A stretch of 64,000 nucleotides of DNA from Mesorhizobium sp. WSM4306 (GCF_007003975.1 NZ_VFTC01000017.1:1-64000); one strand, 5' to 3'. Shown: positions 8,937 to 17,936, counted from the first letter of the stretch. Notes: generated by a model from the sequence alone, not told the origin. Numbers and translations: made by a program.

Positions 8937-9185
8937 CTATCTCCTTTGACGTTTGTCTGCTGTCACGAAACCAATGAAAACTGGATGGAGGCCAACCGCT
9001 ATATCAACATTGACGACCTGCACGAGTACAAGAGGCTCGAAGCACCATGGCTGACCCTTTTCACAACCCCCTCCACAAACATAGGTCCACCACCCGGTTC
9101 CCTCTCCGGTTCCCGACCCTTTCCGCTGGCGGTGCTCTTTTTGCCCAAGTAGCTCGAAAGACGGCGAGTTGGGTTGCGGTACCAT
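8937..9185 (-). CDS. Short Gly/Trp/Cys-rich ORF before the ATP-grasp gene
   Basis: About 82 residues with no family I recognise. It starts at ATG 9185 (MVPQPNSPSFELLGQ); a TTG just upstream is an alternative. A charged leader-like part (GQKEHRQRKGSGTGEG) is followed by GWWTYVCGGGCEKGQPWC, a dense run of Gly, Trp, Tyr and three Cys. The tail is hydrophobic, then basic (DKRQRR). It stops three bases before the ATP-grasp start and its last codons contain that gene's ribosome site, so translation is probably coupled. The layout resembles a modified-peptide precursor with its ligase, but it may also be a chance ORF; no homologue check was possible. Confidence 0.45.
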   Translation of the reverse strand: MVPQPNSPSFELLGQKEHRQRKGSGTGEGTGWWTYVCGGGCEKGQPWCFEPLVLVQVVNVDIAVGLHPVFIGFVTADKRQRR

Positions 9186-9311
9186 CAATAAAGCCTTATG
9201 CAGGGTTTATGCCAAAACAGATGATAACCGGCGGATGAGAGCGCTCCGACGCGAAATGATCGCTTCAAAAACCGTGCCAACCTCGCAAAATGCACGTCGG
9301 CCAGTGCTTTG

Positions 9312-9327
9312 AGTTTGATATCAAACT
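9312..9327. promoter_or_regulatory. Perfect 16-bp palindrome, operator candidate
   Basis: AGTTTGATATCAAACT is a perfect palindrome about 130 bp upstream of the short ORF and ATP-grasp pair. TTTGATATCAAA-type palindromes are typical of MarR-family operators. No MarR gene is seen in the window, so the binding protein is unknown. Confidence 0.45.
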
Positions 9328-9689
9328 TACGGTCATATCAGGTACTAAACTGGCCCGCACAACCACTATGTCGCAGGCGCGACAAAATCCGACAGAGATC
9401 GTATCCCAGGGGACGAGCGGCGACCCATCCGCAGTCTTTTGACGCTCGCCGGTCCCTTACATCGAGCCCTGGCGTCCAGAATTGAAGTTGGGCGAAGGCG
9501 ATCCGCATAATCGTATGCCCGGCCTGGCCGGCTTCAACGTGCGAGCGCTGCAGCAGTTTCAACAATGATGGCGAGTCGGCATAAATCTTCTTGAGAGGCT
9601 GGCGCTTAATCCCGGAACAAACGCGGCAATCAGCACTTCGCCTTGCTCATTTCGATGACGGCCATAGTGTTATTGCGCGCTTCAAAAGC
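9328..9689. other. No gene recognised
   Basis: Only short unsupported frames are present here. I see no recognisable protein, RNA or repeat in this stretch. Confidence 0.5.
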
Positions 9690-9721
9690 TGGACAGCGAT
9701 TCCGCTAATTCCCGGACAGCG
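9690..9721. repeat. IS21-type terminal repeat remnant
   Basis: GGACAGCG occurs twice, 23 bases apart, around ATTCCGCTAATTCCC. Closely spaced repeated tips of this kind are usual at IS21-family ends, and an istB remnant follows at 9790. Confidence 0.5.
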
Positions 9722-9789
9722 TTTTCACAAAAGTCCGACAGTTCGTCGAGGTTGGTCCTCGGCAGCCTGGTTGCTGTAGGGCTGATTGA

Positions 9790-10125
9790 TTTCGGTGTTC
9801 TCGGAGTCGGTCAAGAGGGCCGAGGCTTTTTTCTTCGGATGCTCTCGCCCTGAAGGGCGATGCGGTGTGCATTGTGCACGAGCGGTCGTGTATAGCGTCG
9901 GCGACCGTGCTGTCGTTAATAAGGTCGTGCCAGCTTGCCACGGGGACCTGGGCGGTGATCAGGGTGGATTTTCTCTGATAGCGCTCCTCGACGATTTTCG
10001 AAGAGGTGGAAGCGCTGCTGATCGGAGAGAGCATGGTTGCCGAAGTCGTCGTGGATGAGCCAAGTGGACACGGGTGAGCTTGTCGATGAGGCGGGGAAAG
10101 GAACCATCGATGCGTCGCTCTCGAA
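9790..10125 (-). pseudogene. istB: IS21-family IstB remnant
   Basis: Minus-strand frames read IHDDFGNHALSDQQRFHLFE, then after a frameshift KIVEERYQRKSTLITAQVPV and SWHDLINDSTVADAI. These are the Walker B region and the following part of IstB, the AAA+ helper ATPase of IS21 transposition. The Walker A part and istA are missing here. Another IS21 scrap (istA-like) lies near 26130-26480. Confidence 0.85.
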
Positions 10126-10419
10126 CAGGATAACAGTGCGGCTTCGGAAAAGTCCGGACAGGCTTTCCGGTAATCTCAATGATGAGATCCGCGCCCGCCG
10201 TTCCAAAAAAAGGTTCGGCACGAAGCCCGCATTTTTTGCACTGGGCTTACGGCGTGCTGATCCACTGTTTCGTCATTACTATTCCCGAGCCTTGCAACCG
10301 AGCCGGAAGCGTCAGGCGAATGCAGGATTCCTGCGCTCGTAGAGCGTCCCAGCTTGGTCAGCACAACCTGACGATACGCGCCATCTTGGCGGCAAAGGCA
10401 TTTGACGCAGCTGAATTGT

Positions 10420-11095
10420 CACGATCAGACGGCAGTTGGATCCTCATTGGATGGCCAGTGTTGCAAAAATCACAGGCTGGAGATCGGACTTGCGCCCTGG
10501 TGAATTTCCGCCACCGCATCGGGGTCGGTCTTCAACCCGGCAACTTCGACTTCCCAATTATAATAGAGACCGCGGCCGGGGCTTTGGCGGAGAGGGTCAG
10601 TCCTGGCGATGCCTCTCTCGAGCCGGCCTACATTGCAGCTGCCAGGCGGTTGGTTGAGCGCGGAGCCGTCGCGATAACCAGGGACTGCGGCTTCAGTATC
10701 TGGTGCCAGGCTGCACTGGCCACGTCTGTCAAACTTCCCGTGGCCATGTCGAGCCTGCTACTGGCGCCCACGCTCCTCCGGCAGCTTCCGGCCGGCGCAA
10801 AGCTCGCCGTCTGGCCGCAGACTCAAGACACTGCGGCGAAGAGCTGCTGGGCATGGATTCATCCGCAGGGGCAAGAGTAGCCATCGGCGGCATCGAAGGT
10901 AATACGCGGCCGGCTAGTGTTACCGAAATGGAGTCCCCGGGTTGCAGTCTGTGTCGCGACTTCGCGCCGCACATCCCAAGATTGACGCACTCCTATTTGA
11001 ATGTACATTGTCCCCGATGGTGACGTCAGCAATCCGTCGTAGGACAGGACTGCCCATCTATGACGCCGCGCCCCTTTATCGAATGACATTCGCGT
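10420..11095 (+). pseudogene. Asp/Glu-racemase-like protein, broken
   Basis: Three plus-strand frames together resemble the Asp/Glu/hydantoin racemase superfamily, which includes EutA and arylmalonate-decarboxylase-like proteins: GDASLEPAYIAAARRLVERG, AVAITRDCGFSIWCQ (a conserved Cys region), VKLPVAMSSLLLAPTLLRQL, then shifted 'SRHCGEELLGMDSS' and 'VAIGGIEGN', ending 'TGLPIYDAAPLYRM' near 11085. At least two frameshifts separate the blocks, and the N-terminus before 10420 is not clear. In amino-acid and ectoine catabolic loci such proteins sit beside amidases and M20/M24 hydrolases, as here. Dead copy. Confidence 0.75.
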
Positions 11096-11150
11096 CCGTG
11101 GCTTGACCGCTTGGAGGCCGTCAGGTGCTTGAGCGCGGCAGTCTCAAGTT

Positions 11151-12584
11151 TTAAGGGGTGGCAGCGTGGAATCTGCTCCTCGCGAAAGAAGGAAGCCCCA
11201 GGCGACTTTCGATCGTATATGCCGCGGCTAGGACGGAGGTGTCGGAATAGCGCGCGCCGACCAGTTGTAGCCCGACGGGCAGCCCTTGATCATCCAGGCC
11301 CGATGGAATCGATGCTGCTGGTTGCTGGGTCAAGTTGAAAGGGTAGGTGAAGGGCGTCCAGTCCACCCACCCCTTGTAACTATCATCCGGCACATTTCGC
11401 CCGACGGGGAACGGCGCGATAGGCATCGTCGGTGTGACCAAGAGATCGTAATTTTCGTGGAACTTCGCCATCAGAGCGGAGAGCTCGAACCGCATCGCCT
11501 CAGCTTCCTGAAATTCGGTAAGGGTGATCTTCAGCCCGCGTTCGGCACCTTCCAGAAAGCCAGGATCTAGTAATTGTCTTTGCTGTTTGTTCATTCGTGA
11601 CACAATACGGGCGGCGCCAGCGAACCAGAATGTAGAAAACACCTCCACCGGATCCGCAAATCCCGGATTGACTTCGGCCACCTCGGCCCCAAGAGCTCGA
11701 AGCTGGTCGATCGCATTATCGGTAACGTTTTGGATATCTCGCGCCACCTTGACATAGCCGAGGTTCCGACTGTAGCCGATCCGCAGGCCCCTGATGGTGG
11801 TCTTTGCTGGATCGGGGTCGAGACCTAGGTACGCCGGACCCGCATAGCCATCGCGAGCGTCCTTTCGTGCAATCACATTCATCATCAGGATCGCATCCGC
11901 AACGGTGCGGGTCACCGGCCCCAAATGAGACAGCGTTGTCATGGCGCTAGCTGGCCATTGCGGAACGATGCCGAAGGTTGGCTTGAAGCCGAAGGTCCCC
12001 GTGAAGCTCGCCGGTATCCGGATTGATCCCCCGCCGTCGCTACCCTGATGAAGAAAGCCAAGGTTGAGCGCAGCCGCAACTGCCGCCCCTCCCGACGACC
12101 CGCCTGGTGTCAGGTCAGGATTCCAGGGATTGCGGGTGATCCCGTAGACCGGGCTGTCTGTTACCCCTTTCCAGCCAAATTCTGGAGTGGTTGTCTTGCC
12201 CAGGATAACGCCACCGGTCTCACGGATACGGGCTGGAACAGGGGCGTCTTCAGTCCAGGGTCCCTCGGTGCTGCCGGACAATGAGCCACGTCTTGTCGGC
12301 CAGCCTCGTGTCAAGGTGAGGTCTTTGATGGTGGCCGGAATGCCATCTAGTACTCCGGCTGGTTCCCCCTTCATCCATCGACCCTCCGAGGCCCGGGCAG
12401 CAGACCTGGCCCCTTCGTGGTCGACGAGGCAAAATGCGTTCAGCGCCGGGTTGTTGGCGTCGATGCGGCTGAGACAGTCATCGACGACTTCAACAGGCGA
12501 GAGCTGCCGCCTTCGGTAGAGTTCCAGGCATTCGCACGCCGACAGACCCTCAAGAGATGTTGGCACGGATGAACGAGTTTTCAT
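11151..12584 (-). CDS. Amidase (amidase-signature family)
   Basis: A full-length 477-residue amidase-signature enzyme. The Ser-cisSer-Lys triad is visible: Lys87 in 'GIPATIKDLT', Ser163/Ser164 in 'TPGGSSGGAAVA', and the nucleophile Ser186 in 'GSDGGGSIRIPAS'. These enzymes hydrolyse carboxamides to acid plus ammonia or amine in the cytoplasm; no signal peptide is present. The GatA-specific context (gatB/gatC) is absent, so this is a catabolic amidase rather than the tRNA amidotransferase. It is followed on the same strand, upstream, by the M20 hydrolase and Lrp regulator, suggesting a shared function in amide or acyl-amino-acid breakdown. Substrate unknown. Confidence 0.93.
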   Translation of the reverse strand: MKTRSSVPTSLEGLSACECLELYRRRQLSPVEVVDDCLSRIDANNPALNAFCLVDHEGARSAARASEGRWMKGEPAGVLDGIPATIKDLTLTRGWPTRRGSLSGSTEGPWTEDAPVPARIRETGGVILGKTTTPEFGWKGVTDSPVYGITRNPWNPDLTPGGSSGGAAVAAALNLGFLHQGSDGGGSIRIPASFTGTFGFKPTFGIVPQWPASAMTTLSHLGPVTRTVADAILMMNVIARKDARDGYAGPAYLGLDPDPAKTTIRGLRIGYSRNLGYVKVARDIQNVTDNAIDQLRALGAEVAEVNPGFADPVEVFSTFWFAGAARIVSRMNKQQRQLLDPGFLEGAERGLKITLTEFQEAEAMRFELSALMAKFHENYDLLVTPTMPIAPFPVGRNVPDDSYKGWVDWTPFTYPFNLTQQPAASIPSGLDDQGLPVGLQLVGARYSDTSVLAAAYTIESRLGLPSFARSRFHAATP

Positions 12585-12663
12585 TTTACGAGGTCCGCTA
12601 CATTCAAGCCTGGCATAAGACGGCAGTTATTCATTCGTTCTGCGGCCCTTGTCAGACCGATCA

Positions 12664-13851
12664 TCAAGACGTCGGACGGGATCCCAACGTGTTCTCTACG
12701 AGCTTGATCCAGTACGATGTTCCATAAGGAATCGCCTCGTCGTTGAAATTGTAGGCAGGGTGATGCAGGCCGGCGCTGTCACCGTTCCCGCACCAGACGA
12801 AAGCACCCGGCCGCGCCTGCGCCAGGAAGGAGAAATCTTCCCCCCCCATTACCGGTGGCGTCTCGAGCACATTGTTTTCACCGGCCACGCCCTTGGCCGC
12901 GCTTCTCGCAAGGTCGGTCTGCTGGACCTCATTGAAGAGAATTGCGTCGAAGCTCTGAAATTTAATATCTATCTTCGCGCCGGTTATCTGGGCGATGCCG
13001 GCGACCACTTCGCCCACCCGCTCCTTCACGAACTTGCGCACCTCCGGCTTTAGCGTCCGCATGGTGCCCACCAACTCCGCTGTTTGCGGAACGACGGGGA
13101 CTAGTCTCTGCCCGGACTGGAACTGGTGGAACGAAATTCCTGCCGAGTCGACAGGGTCAATGTTCTGAGCCAGGATATGCTGCAGGGCCGTCACAAGCTG
13201 AGCGCCGACCAGAATCGGATCGATGCATTCATGAGGCCTTCCAGGGTGCCCCCCTCGCCCTTCAATGCTAATTTCTATGCTATCAGTTGCCGCCATCACT
13301 GGACCTTGCCGGATTCCGAAGACACCTACCGGCAAGCCCGGACGATTGTGCATTCCGTAGATGTGCTCGATGCCGAACCGCTCCATCAAACCGTCATCTA
13401 GCATGGCAACGGCGCCGGTACCGATCTCCTCGGCAGGTTGGAAGATCATGACCGCCGTTCCAGCGAAATTCCGAGTATCGGCAAGATAGCGCGCGGCACC
13501 CAACAGCATCGCGGTGTGGCCGTCATGCCCACACGCATGCATCAAGCCCTTGTTCTTGGACGCATAGGGCAGATCGGTCGCTTCGTTGATCGGCAGCGCA
13601 TCCATGTCAGCGCGCAATCCGATAACCTTTGGGTTACCGTCGCTCACGACGCCGTTGCCCTTGATGACGCCAACGACGCCGGTTTTGCCGATGCCGGTCG
13701 CGACGGCGTCGCAGCCGAATTCGCGCAGGCGCTCGGCGACAAATGCCGAAGTACGGGGGATGTCGAAGCCCAGTTCGGGATGTGCATGGATGTCCCGGCG
13801 CCAAGCCACTATCTCGGGGAGAAACTCTGCGACGCTATTGAGAATTGCCAC
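12664..13851 (-). CDS. M20 family amidohydrolase (hippurate-hydrolase-like)
   Basis: From the GTG at 13851 (VAILNSVAEFLPEIVAWRRD), about 395 residues; this start follows AGAAAGGAAAG and matches where the family usually begins, although the frame is open to 13941. Metal-site motifs are clear: 'GLRADMDALPI', 'MHACGHDGHTAMLLGAARYL', 'IFQPAEEIGTGA', 'YGMHNRPGLPVGVF', and the final 'HHPAYNFNDEAIPYG'. These are the signature of the HipO/AmaA/IAA-amino-acid hydrolase group, which cleave N-acyl amino acids. It shares orientation with the Lrp gene and amidase; a repeated promoter-like block lies about 190 bp upstream. Confidence 0.94.
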   Translation of the reverse strand: MAILNSVAEFLPEIVAWRRDIHAHPELGFDIPRTSAFVAERLREFGCDAVATGIGKTGVVGVIKGNGVVSDGNPKVIGLRADMDALPINEATDLPYASKNKGLMHACGHDGHTAMLLGAARYLADTRNFAGTAVMIFQPAEEIGTGAVAMLDDGLMERFGIEHIYGMHNRPGLPVGVFGIRQGPVMAATDSIEISIEGRGGHPGRPHECIDPILVGAQLVTALQHILAQNIDPVDSAGISFHQFQSGQRLVPVVPQTAELVGTMRTLKPEVRKFVKERVGEVVAGIAQITGAKIDIKFQSFDAILFNEVQQTDLARSAAKGVAGENNVLETPPVMGGEDFSFLAQARPGAFVWCGNGDSAGLHHPAYNFNDEAIPYGTSYWIKLVENTLGSRPTS

Positions 13852-14038
13852 GGGGACTTTCCTTTCTTGCCGGTTGCAGGCGAATTTCACGCTTTGTCCT
13901 TGCGAGAGCCGGGAGACCCGTTTCCGCGCTGCCGGGAGCACAGCATCCTCTGTGCGACGTAGGCACCCCAGCTATTCCGCCGACTGAAGCCGCTCCAATT
14001 AGCCGGGGACCGACAATCCTGAATTCCGCTCCGCCCAG

Positions 14039-14056
14039 AATGTAGCAAGTGCCAAA
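14039..14056 (-). promoter_or_regulatory. 18-nt repeated motif upstream of M20 hydrolase gene
   Basis: AATGTAGCAAGTGCCAAA is repeated exactly at 14789-14806, upstream of the lrp-like gene. The similarity extends further upstream on the minus strand: both have TGCGC, an A-rich run and GATWTTCTGCG (CGCAGAATATC at 14088-14098 here). Read on the minus strand, GCTACATT could be a -10 element. A shared operator or promoter for the neighbouring Lrp/AsnC regulator is plausible. Confidence 0.5.
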
Positions 14057-14260
14057 GAGCTTGGTTGCGCGAAGGGCGCCTTGGTCCCGCAGAATATCAT
14101 CGTTTTTTGGTCATTGGCGCATAACACCTGCAGGCTGAGAGGAGGTGCCCTGGTATATATGCGGGACCATTCAAAATAGGACAGCCGACATTCAGAAGTG
14201 CGGGACAACTGCGACCCGCGGAAGGCGCGTGGTGGTTGCCTGGGCGGGCTCTTTTGAAGG

Positions 14261-14728
14261 CTACTCTTCAGCAATTGGCAGAGCAAACGACGCCTTGATC
14301 CGATCCATTACAACGATTGTCTTGAACCCCTTTACTTCAAGATGTTCGTAAAAAAAACGACGGGTAAACGCCTCGTACTCGGCCATGTCCTGAGCAGAGA
14401 CCGTAATAATAAAATCCGCTTCACCCGTAACGTAGTAAGCGTTCATGATCTCAGGCGTCCGCCGAATTGCCTGCTTGAAACGATCGATGATATCGGCGCG
14501 ATCGCGCTCGAGAGTGATGGATACCAGCAGGAGCAGGGGCCGACCGACGGCTTCCGGTGAAACTATGGCAACGTCCGCTTCGATGACGCCAGCGTCTCGA
14601 AGTCGCTTTAATCTCCGCTGACAAGCGGTAGCCGATAGTCCGGCAAGTTCGCCCAATTCCTCTGTCGTAAGGCGATTGTTGCGCTGCACGACGTTGAGAA
14701 TCTTCCGGTCAATTCGATCCAGATCCAT
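14261..14728 (-). CDS. Lrp/AsnC family transcriptional regulator
   Basis: This 155-residue protein has the N-terminal helix-turn-helix (LDRIDRKILNVVQRNNRLTT, 'LGELAGLSATACQRRLKRLR', about residues 3-45) and the C-terminal RAM/AsnC ligand-binding domain ('AYYVTGEADFIITVSAQDM', 'KGFKTIVVMDRIKAS'). Such proteins sense amino acids and control their transport or breakdown. It lies 400 bp upstream of the M20 hydrolase on the same strand. A block nearly identical to the one before the M20 gene lies at about 14770-14890, just upstream of this start, suggesting that it controls both itself and the hydrolase. Confidence 0.94.
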   Translation of the reverse strand: MDLDRIDRKILNVVQRNNRLTTEELGELAGLSATACQRRLKRLRDAGVIEADVAIVSPEAVGRPLLLLVSITLERDRADIIDRFKQAIRRTPEIMNAYYVTGEADFIITVSAQDMAEYEAFTRRFFYEHLEVKGFKTIVVMDRIKASFALPIAEE

Positions 14729-14788
14729 TCACAATCTCTGCTCATGATGATATCGGCCAATGCCAAGGCCGCCAGTCCGTACGTCCAA

Positions 14789-14806
14789 AATGTAGCAAGT
14801 GCCAAA
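14789..14806 (-). promoter_or_regulatory. 18-nt repeated motif upstream of the lrp-like gene
   Basis: Second exact copy of AATGTAGCAAGTGCCAAA, about 60 bp before the regulator's start codon. CGCAGAAAATC at 14837-14847 corresponds to CGCAGAATATC at 14088-14098. GCAAGTGCC and GATTTTCCGCG recur at 18190-18220 before the M24 gene, but in a different arrangement. Confidence 0.5.
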
Positions 14807-14889
14807 CGCCCTCTCGGCGCTAAAGTCGGTCCAAGTCGCAGAAAATCGGCGTTTCTTTCGCCATCTGCGCACAATACCGGCATAGTATA

Positions 14890-15572
14890 ACTATCTGAGG
14901 GGTGCCGCTGAATCGATGGGCGTTGCTGGTGAGCAGTTGCGGGCCAGCGCAAGAACGGCAGATTCGATCGGGTGGGGGCGATCCCCGGTCGAAAAGATCC
15001 TACCGATCTCGTTGCTCAGGCGCAGAAAACATGAGTTGCAGCACGCTCGCATCAGTTCGAGGCAAGCGTGTTAGGGAGCGACATCACCAAGGGTGTCGGC
15101 GTTGCAGCATAAATCGGAGACCATGAGAGTCAGGCTATGAACCGGCCCCGGCTTTCGGATGCCTTACGGCCCTCGCGCGTCGGCCGCGAGTGAACTATGA
15201 TCCGCATGGGTGTGGGGCTGGAGGAGAAGGTCGTCGGCTCAGTCAGGCTAACGTCGCTCCAAGCACTGGTAAGAAGCCCTATCCGCGGTCTGAGAATTAC
15301 CCAAATTGATCTCTCGTGAGGCAGTTGTTGCAGCTGCATTCCGTCGAGACGCTTCAGTGATCCGCGAGAATGGCTCGCGATCTCTGCGTGAATCGCGGTT
15401 TGGCGCAGGAATGCGGCGTGGGAGACCGAATGTTAGACCAAAGTCGGCACGAGCACCGTGTAAAATGGGCAGGTCAGCGCAGACCAGTCTGGCGGCATTC
15501 TTACCCTTGCCGGAACGATCGCCTGAACAAGGTAGCTCAACCGCCGTCCGCACTCCCAGGAGAGAAAGCCAT
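14890..15572. other. Long leader region without a recognised gene
   Basis: About 680 bp between the divergent lrp-like and aminotransferase-fold genes. A frame open from 15306 continues into the downstream gene but has no ribosome site and no similarity before 15573. I see no recognisable gene. Confidence 0.5.
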
Positions 15573-16751
15573 ATGCTTCCCTTGGACATCCTCCGAAAGG
15601 AGTTTCCAGCCACAGCAAACGCCATCTACATGGATGTCGCGAACCAGGGCCTCATATCAAGCACAACATTGGCTTCAATCGAGCCTCATTTGAACAATCG
15701 GCTGCATGGCCTAAACGACGAAGAAAGAATGCTCGAACACGTCGAGCGTACTCGCGCTAGGTTCGCACAATTTATCAATTCAGATCACGATGAAATTGCA
15801 ATTACCAAGAATGCATCGGAAGGCATCAACATCATCGCTAATGCGATCGATTGGAGAGATGGAGACAACGTCGTTCTATGCCCAAAATTGGAACACGCAA
15901 ATAATATCTTGCCATGGATTCAGATCAGAGACCGCTACAATGTCGAGTTGCGAGTCGTAGAGCCGGATAACGGCTCAATTCCCCCTGATGCATTCGTAAA
16001 GGCGATTGATTCTCATACCCGCGTTGTTGCCTTGGCGACGGTGACGATGGTTCCGGGGTTTCGGACCGTCATGGAGCAGATATCCGAAGCCTGTAGGCAC
16101 TACGGTGCATTTCTTTTGGCGGACGCGACGCAATCTGTTGGGATACTCCACACCGACGTCAATCGACTTGGCGTAGACGGTGTAGCAGTGTCCACTGTGA
16201 AGGGTTTGATGGGTCTTTATGGATCGGGTTTTTTATATTGCCGTAAAGAATGGGCCGATCGGCTGAGCCCGGCCTATCTTGCGCGCTTCAGCGTAGATTT
16301 CGGAAACGCGCCAGAATCAGCTCCGGTACCTAGTTTTGTAAAGTTGCGCTCTGGCGCGCCCCGCTTTGATATCGGGCATTACAACTTCCCTGGCATGTTG
16401 GCTGCATATGCATCAATGGGCCAGCTACTTGATATCGGAACCGAGGCGATCGACCAGAGCGTTACCTCACTCGCAAAACGTATGGCCACTGGTCTCTTAG
16501 ATATCGGGCTTCCGGTCTGCGGCGGGCCACCAGGCGCTCACACTGGAAGTATCGTAGCCGTTGGCGATTCCAGCGATCTTGTTGAAGGGCGCCCAGTCGA
16601 CGCCCGCATTCGGTCGCTTCACGAGCATTTCACGAAGAACGGGGTAATCGTCTCAATACGCAGAGGCATGCTCCGGTTTTCCCTGCATCTTTACAACACC
16701 GCCGATGAAGTCGATCGCGTAATCAATCTGGCCAAGAGCTGGTCGAAGTAA
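15573..16751 (+). CDS. Class-V aminotransferase-fold PLP enzyme (cysteine-desulfurase-like)
   Basis: About 392 residues from ATG 15573, chosen because AGGAGAG precedes it; the open frame extends upstream to 15306 without similarity. Features: 'ANAIYMDVANQGLISS' (N-terminal substrate loop of the family), 'DEIAITKNASEGINIIANAI', 'LLADATQSVGILHTDV' with the PLP aspartate, and 'GVAVSTVKGLMGLYGSGFLY' with the expected PLP lysine in 'STVKGLMG'. Members include desulfurases, isopenicillin-N epimerase-like and kynureninase-like enzymes; lacking a clear catalytic Cys loop, an epimerase, lyase or transaminase role is equally likely. The M20 deacylase follows 36 bases downstream, so the two probably form an operon. 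Confidence 0.85.
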   Translation: MLPLDILRKEFPATANAIYMDVANQGLISSTTLASIEPHLNNRLHGLNDEERMLEHVERTRARFAQFINSDHDEIAITKNASEGINIIANAIDWRDGDNVVLCPKLEHANNILPWIQIRDRYNVELRVVEPDNGSIPPDAFVKAIDSHTRVVALATVTMVPGFRTVMEQISEACRHYGAFLLADATQSVGILHTDVNRLGVDGVAVSTVKGLMGLYGSGFLYCRKEWADRLSPAYLARFSVDFGNAPESAPVPSFVKLRSGAPRFDIGHYNFPGMLAAYASMGQLLDIGTEAIDQSVTSLAKRMATGLLDIGLPVCGGPPGAHTGSIVAVGDSSDLVEGRPVDARIRSLHEHFTKNGVIVSIRRGMLRFSLHLYNTADEVDRVINLAKSWSK

Positions 16752-16787
16752 GAGCGACACGGCTAGTTCATGCACACAGGAGAGTAC

Positions 16788-17936
16788 ATGTCGACCCAGA
16801 GCGCCGAGACTATCGGACTTCTCCAAGATCTTATAAAGATCGAGAGCATCAATCCATCGCTGTCGCCAAAAGGTAGTGGAGAGCAAGGTGTAGCCAAGTT
16901 CCTCGAGGGTTTTTGCAAGGAGCGGAAGCTGGCTTACGGGATACAGGAGGTGGCCGATGGTCGCTCGAATTTCCTGACCTGGGTACCTGGGAAAGAACCC
17001 GATAGGCGTATTCTATTCATTGCTCATATGGATACCGTTCCTATCGATAGGTGGGAATCAGATCCATTCTCGGGTGAGCAACGGGACGGGCGAATATATG
17101 GGCGAGGTAGCTGCGACACAAAAGGCTCACTTGCAGCTATGTTGATTGCGCTTAGCTCACTTGGTGAACGGCAGCCCCGGGCCACGGTTGTTGTGGCAGC
17201 CAGCATTGACGAAGAGTACCGCAAACTTGGCGCCCGCGCTATAGCCGATTCCGGTGTCGCTTATGAGGGTGCGGTAGTCGGTGAACCCACCGAATTAGAG
17301 CTCGTTGTAGCTCACATGGGTTCTGTCCGCTGGCAAATCGAGGTTCAGGGTGTACCGGCTCATACGTCGAAGCCTCATCTCGGAGTGAACGCGATCACGG
17401 GCATGGCCAAGGTGGTATTGGCACTTGATGAGCACCATCGATCCCTTGTGTCTCGGGCGCAGCACCCATTGGTAGGGTCATCACAGCTGACCGTGAGCCT
17501 CATCGAAGGAGGTTTGGAACTTACCACTGTACCGCCGGTATGCCGTATCTGGGTCGATCGGCGTCTCATACCCGGGGAGCGGCCGCAGGACGCGTTGGCG
17601 GAGGTAGAAAGCATACTGGAAGGCCTTCGCCAGGGCGAAGACAAGATCAATGTTCGGTCATTGCTTCCCGCATTGGAAGACCCGCCTCCAATCAGTTCCG
17701 GGTCGAGCAAAATTGCAGCAGTCGCAGGAGCGGCTTGTGCCCACGTCGCGGGGACCGGAGAGCAGAAGGGAGCCACCGGCGGCTCGGATGCAAATCAGCT
17801 GTCATTGGCTGGGATCCCGTGTGTGATTATCGGACCCGGGCGTACTGCCCAAGCCCATACGAACAACGAGTTCGTTGAAATCGATCAACTGACCAAGGCT
17901 GCTGATTTGTACCAGAGAATCATGCTCACATATTAG
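16788..17936 (+). CDS. M20 family deacylase (ArgE/DapE type)
   Basis: About 382 residues from ATG 16788, preceded by AGGAGAG; an in-frame ATG at 16770 is less likely. Metal-site motifs: 'RILFIAHMDTVPIDRWESDP' (His/Asp), 'GRGSCDTKGSLAAMLIAL' (bridging Asp), 'SIDEEYRKLGARA' (Glu-Glu catalytic and metal pair), 'YEGAVVGEPTEL', and C-terminal 'GPGRTAQAHTNNEFVEIDQL' (His). The pattern is the acetylornithine deacetylase/succinyl-diaminopimelate desuccinylase group, a different M20 branch from the genes at 12664 and 43011. A catabolic N-acyl-amino-acid deacylase is the likely role, given the operon with a PLP enzyme. Confidence 0.93.
   Translation: MSTQSAETIGLLQDLIKIESINPSLSPKGSGEQGVAKFLEGFCKERKLAYGIQEVADGRSNFLTWVPGKEPDRRILFIAHMDTVPIDRWESDPFSGEQRDGRIYGRGSCDTKGSLAAMLIALSSLGERQPRATVVVAASIDEEYRKLGARAIADSGVAYEGAVVGEPTELELVVAHMGSVRWQIEVQGVPAHTSKPHLGVNAITGMAKVVLALDEHHRSLVSRAQHPLVGSSQLTVSLIEGGLELTTVPPVCRIWVDRRLIPGERPQDALAEVESILEGLRQGEDKINVRSLLPALEDPPPISSGSSKIAAVAGAACAHVAGTGEQKGATGGSDANQLSLAGIPCVIIGPGRTAQAHTNNEFVEIDQLTKAADLYQRIMLTY

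Noticed and set aside
8376..9152. 258-codon plus-strand frame opposite the ATP-grasp gene
   Set aside because: The minus strand has clear ATP-grasp motifs and a good ribosome site; the plus frame has neither.
11151..12584. gatA (tRNA amidotransferase subunit)
   Set aside because: Amidase-signature motifs are generic; gatB and gatC are missing and the neighbours are catabolic genes.
14039..14056. Possible sigma-54 promoter (TTTGGCACTTGC on the minus strand)
   Set aside because: The GG and GC elements are too close together for the -24/-12 spacing of sigma-54 promoters.
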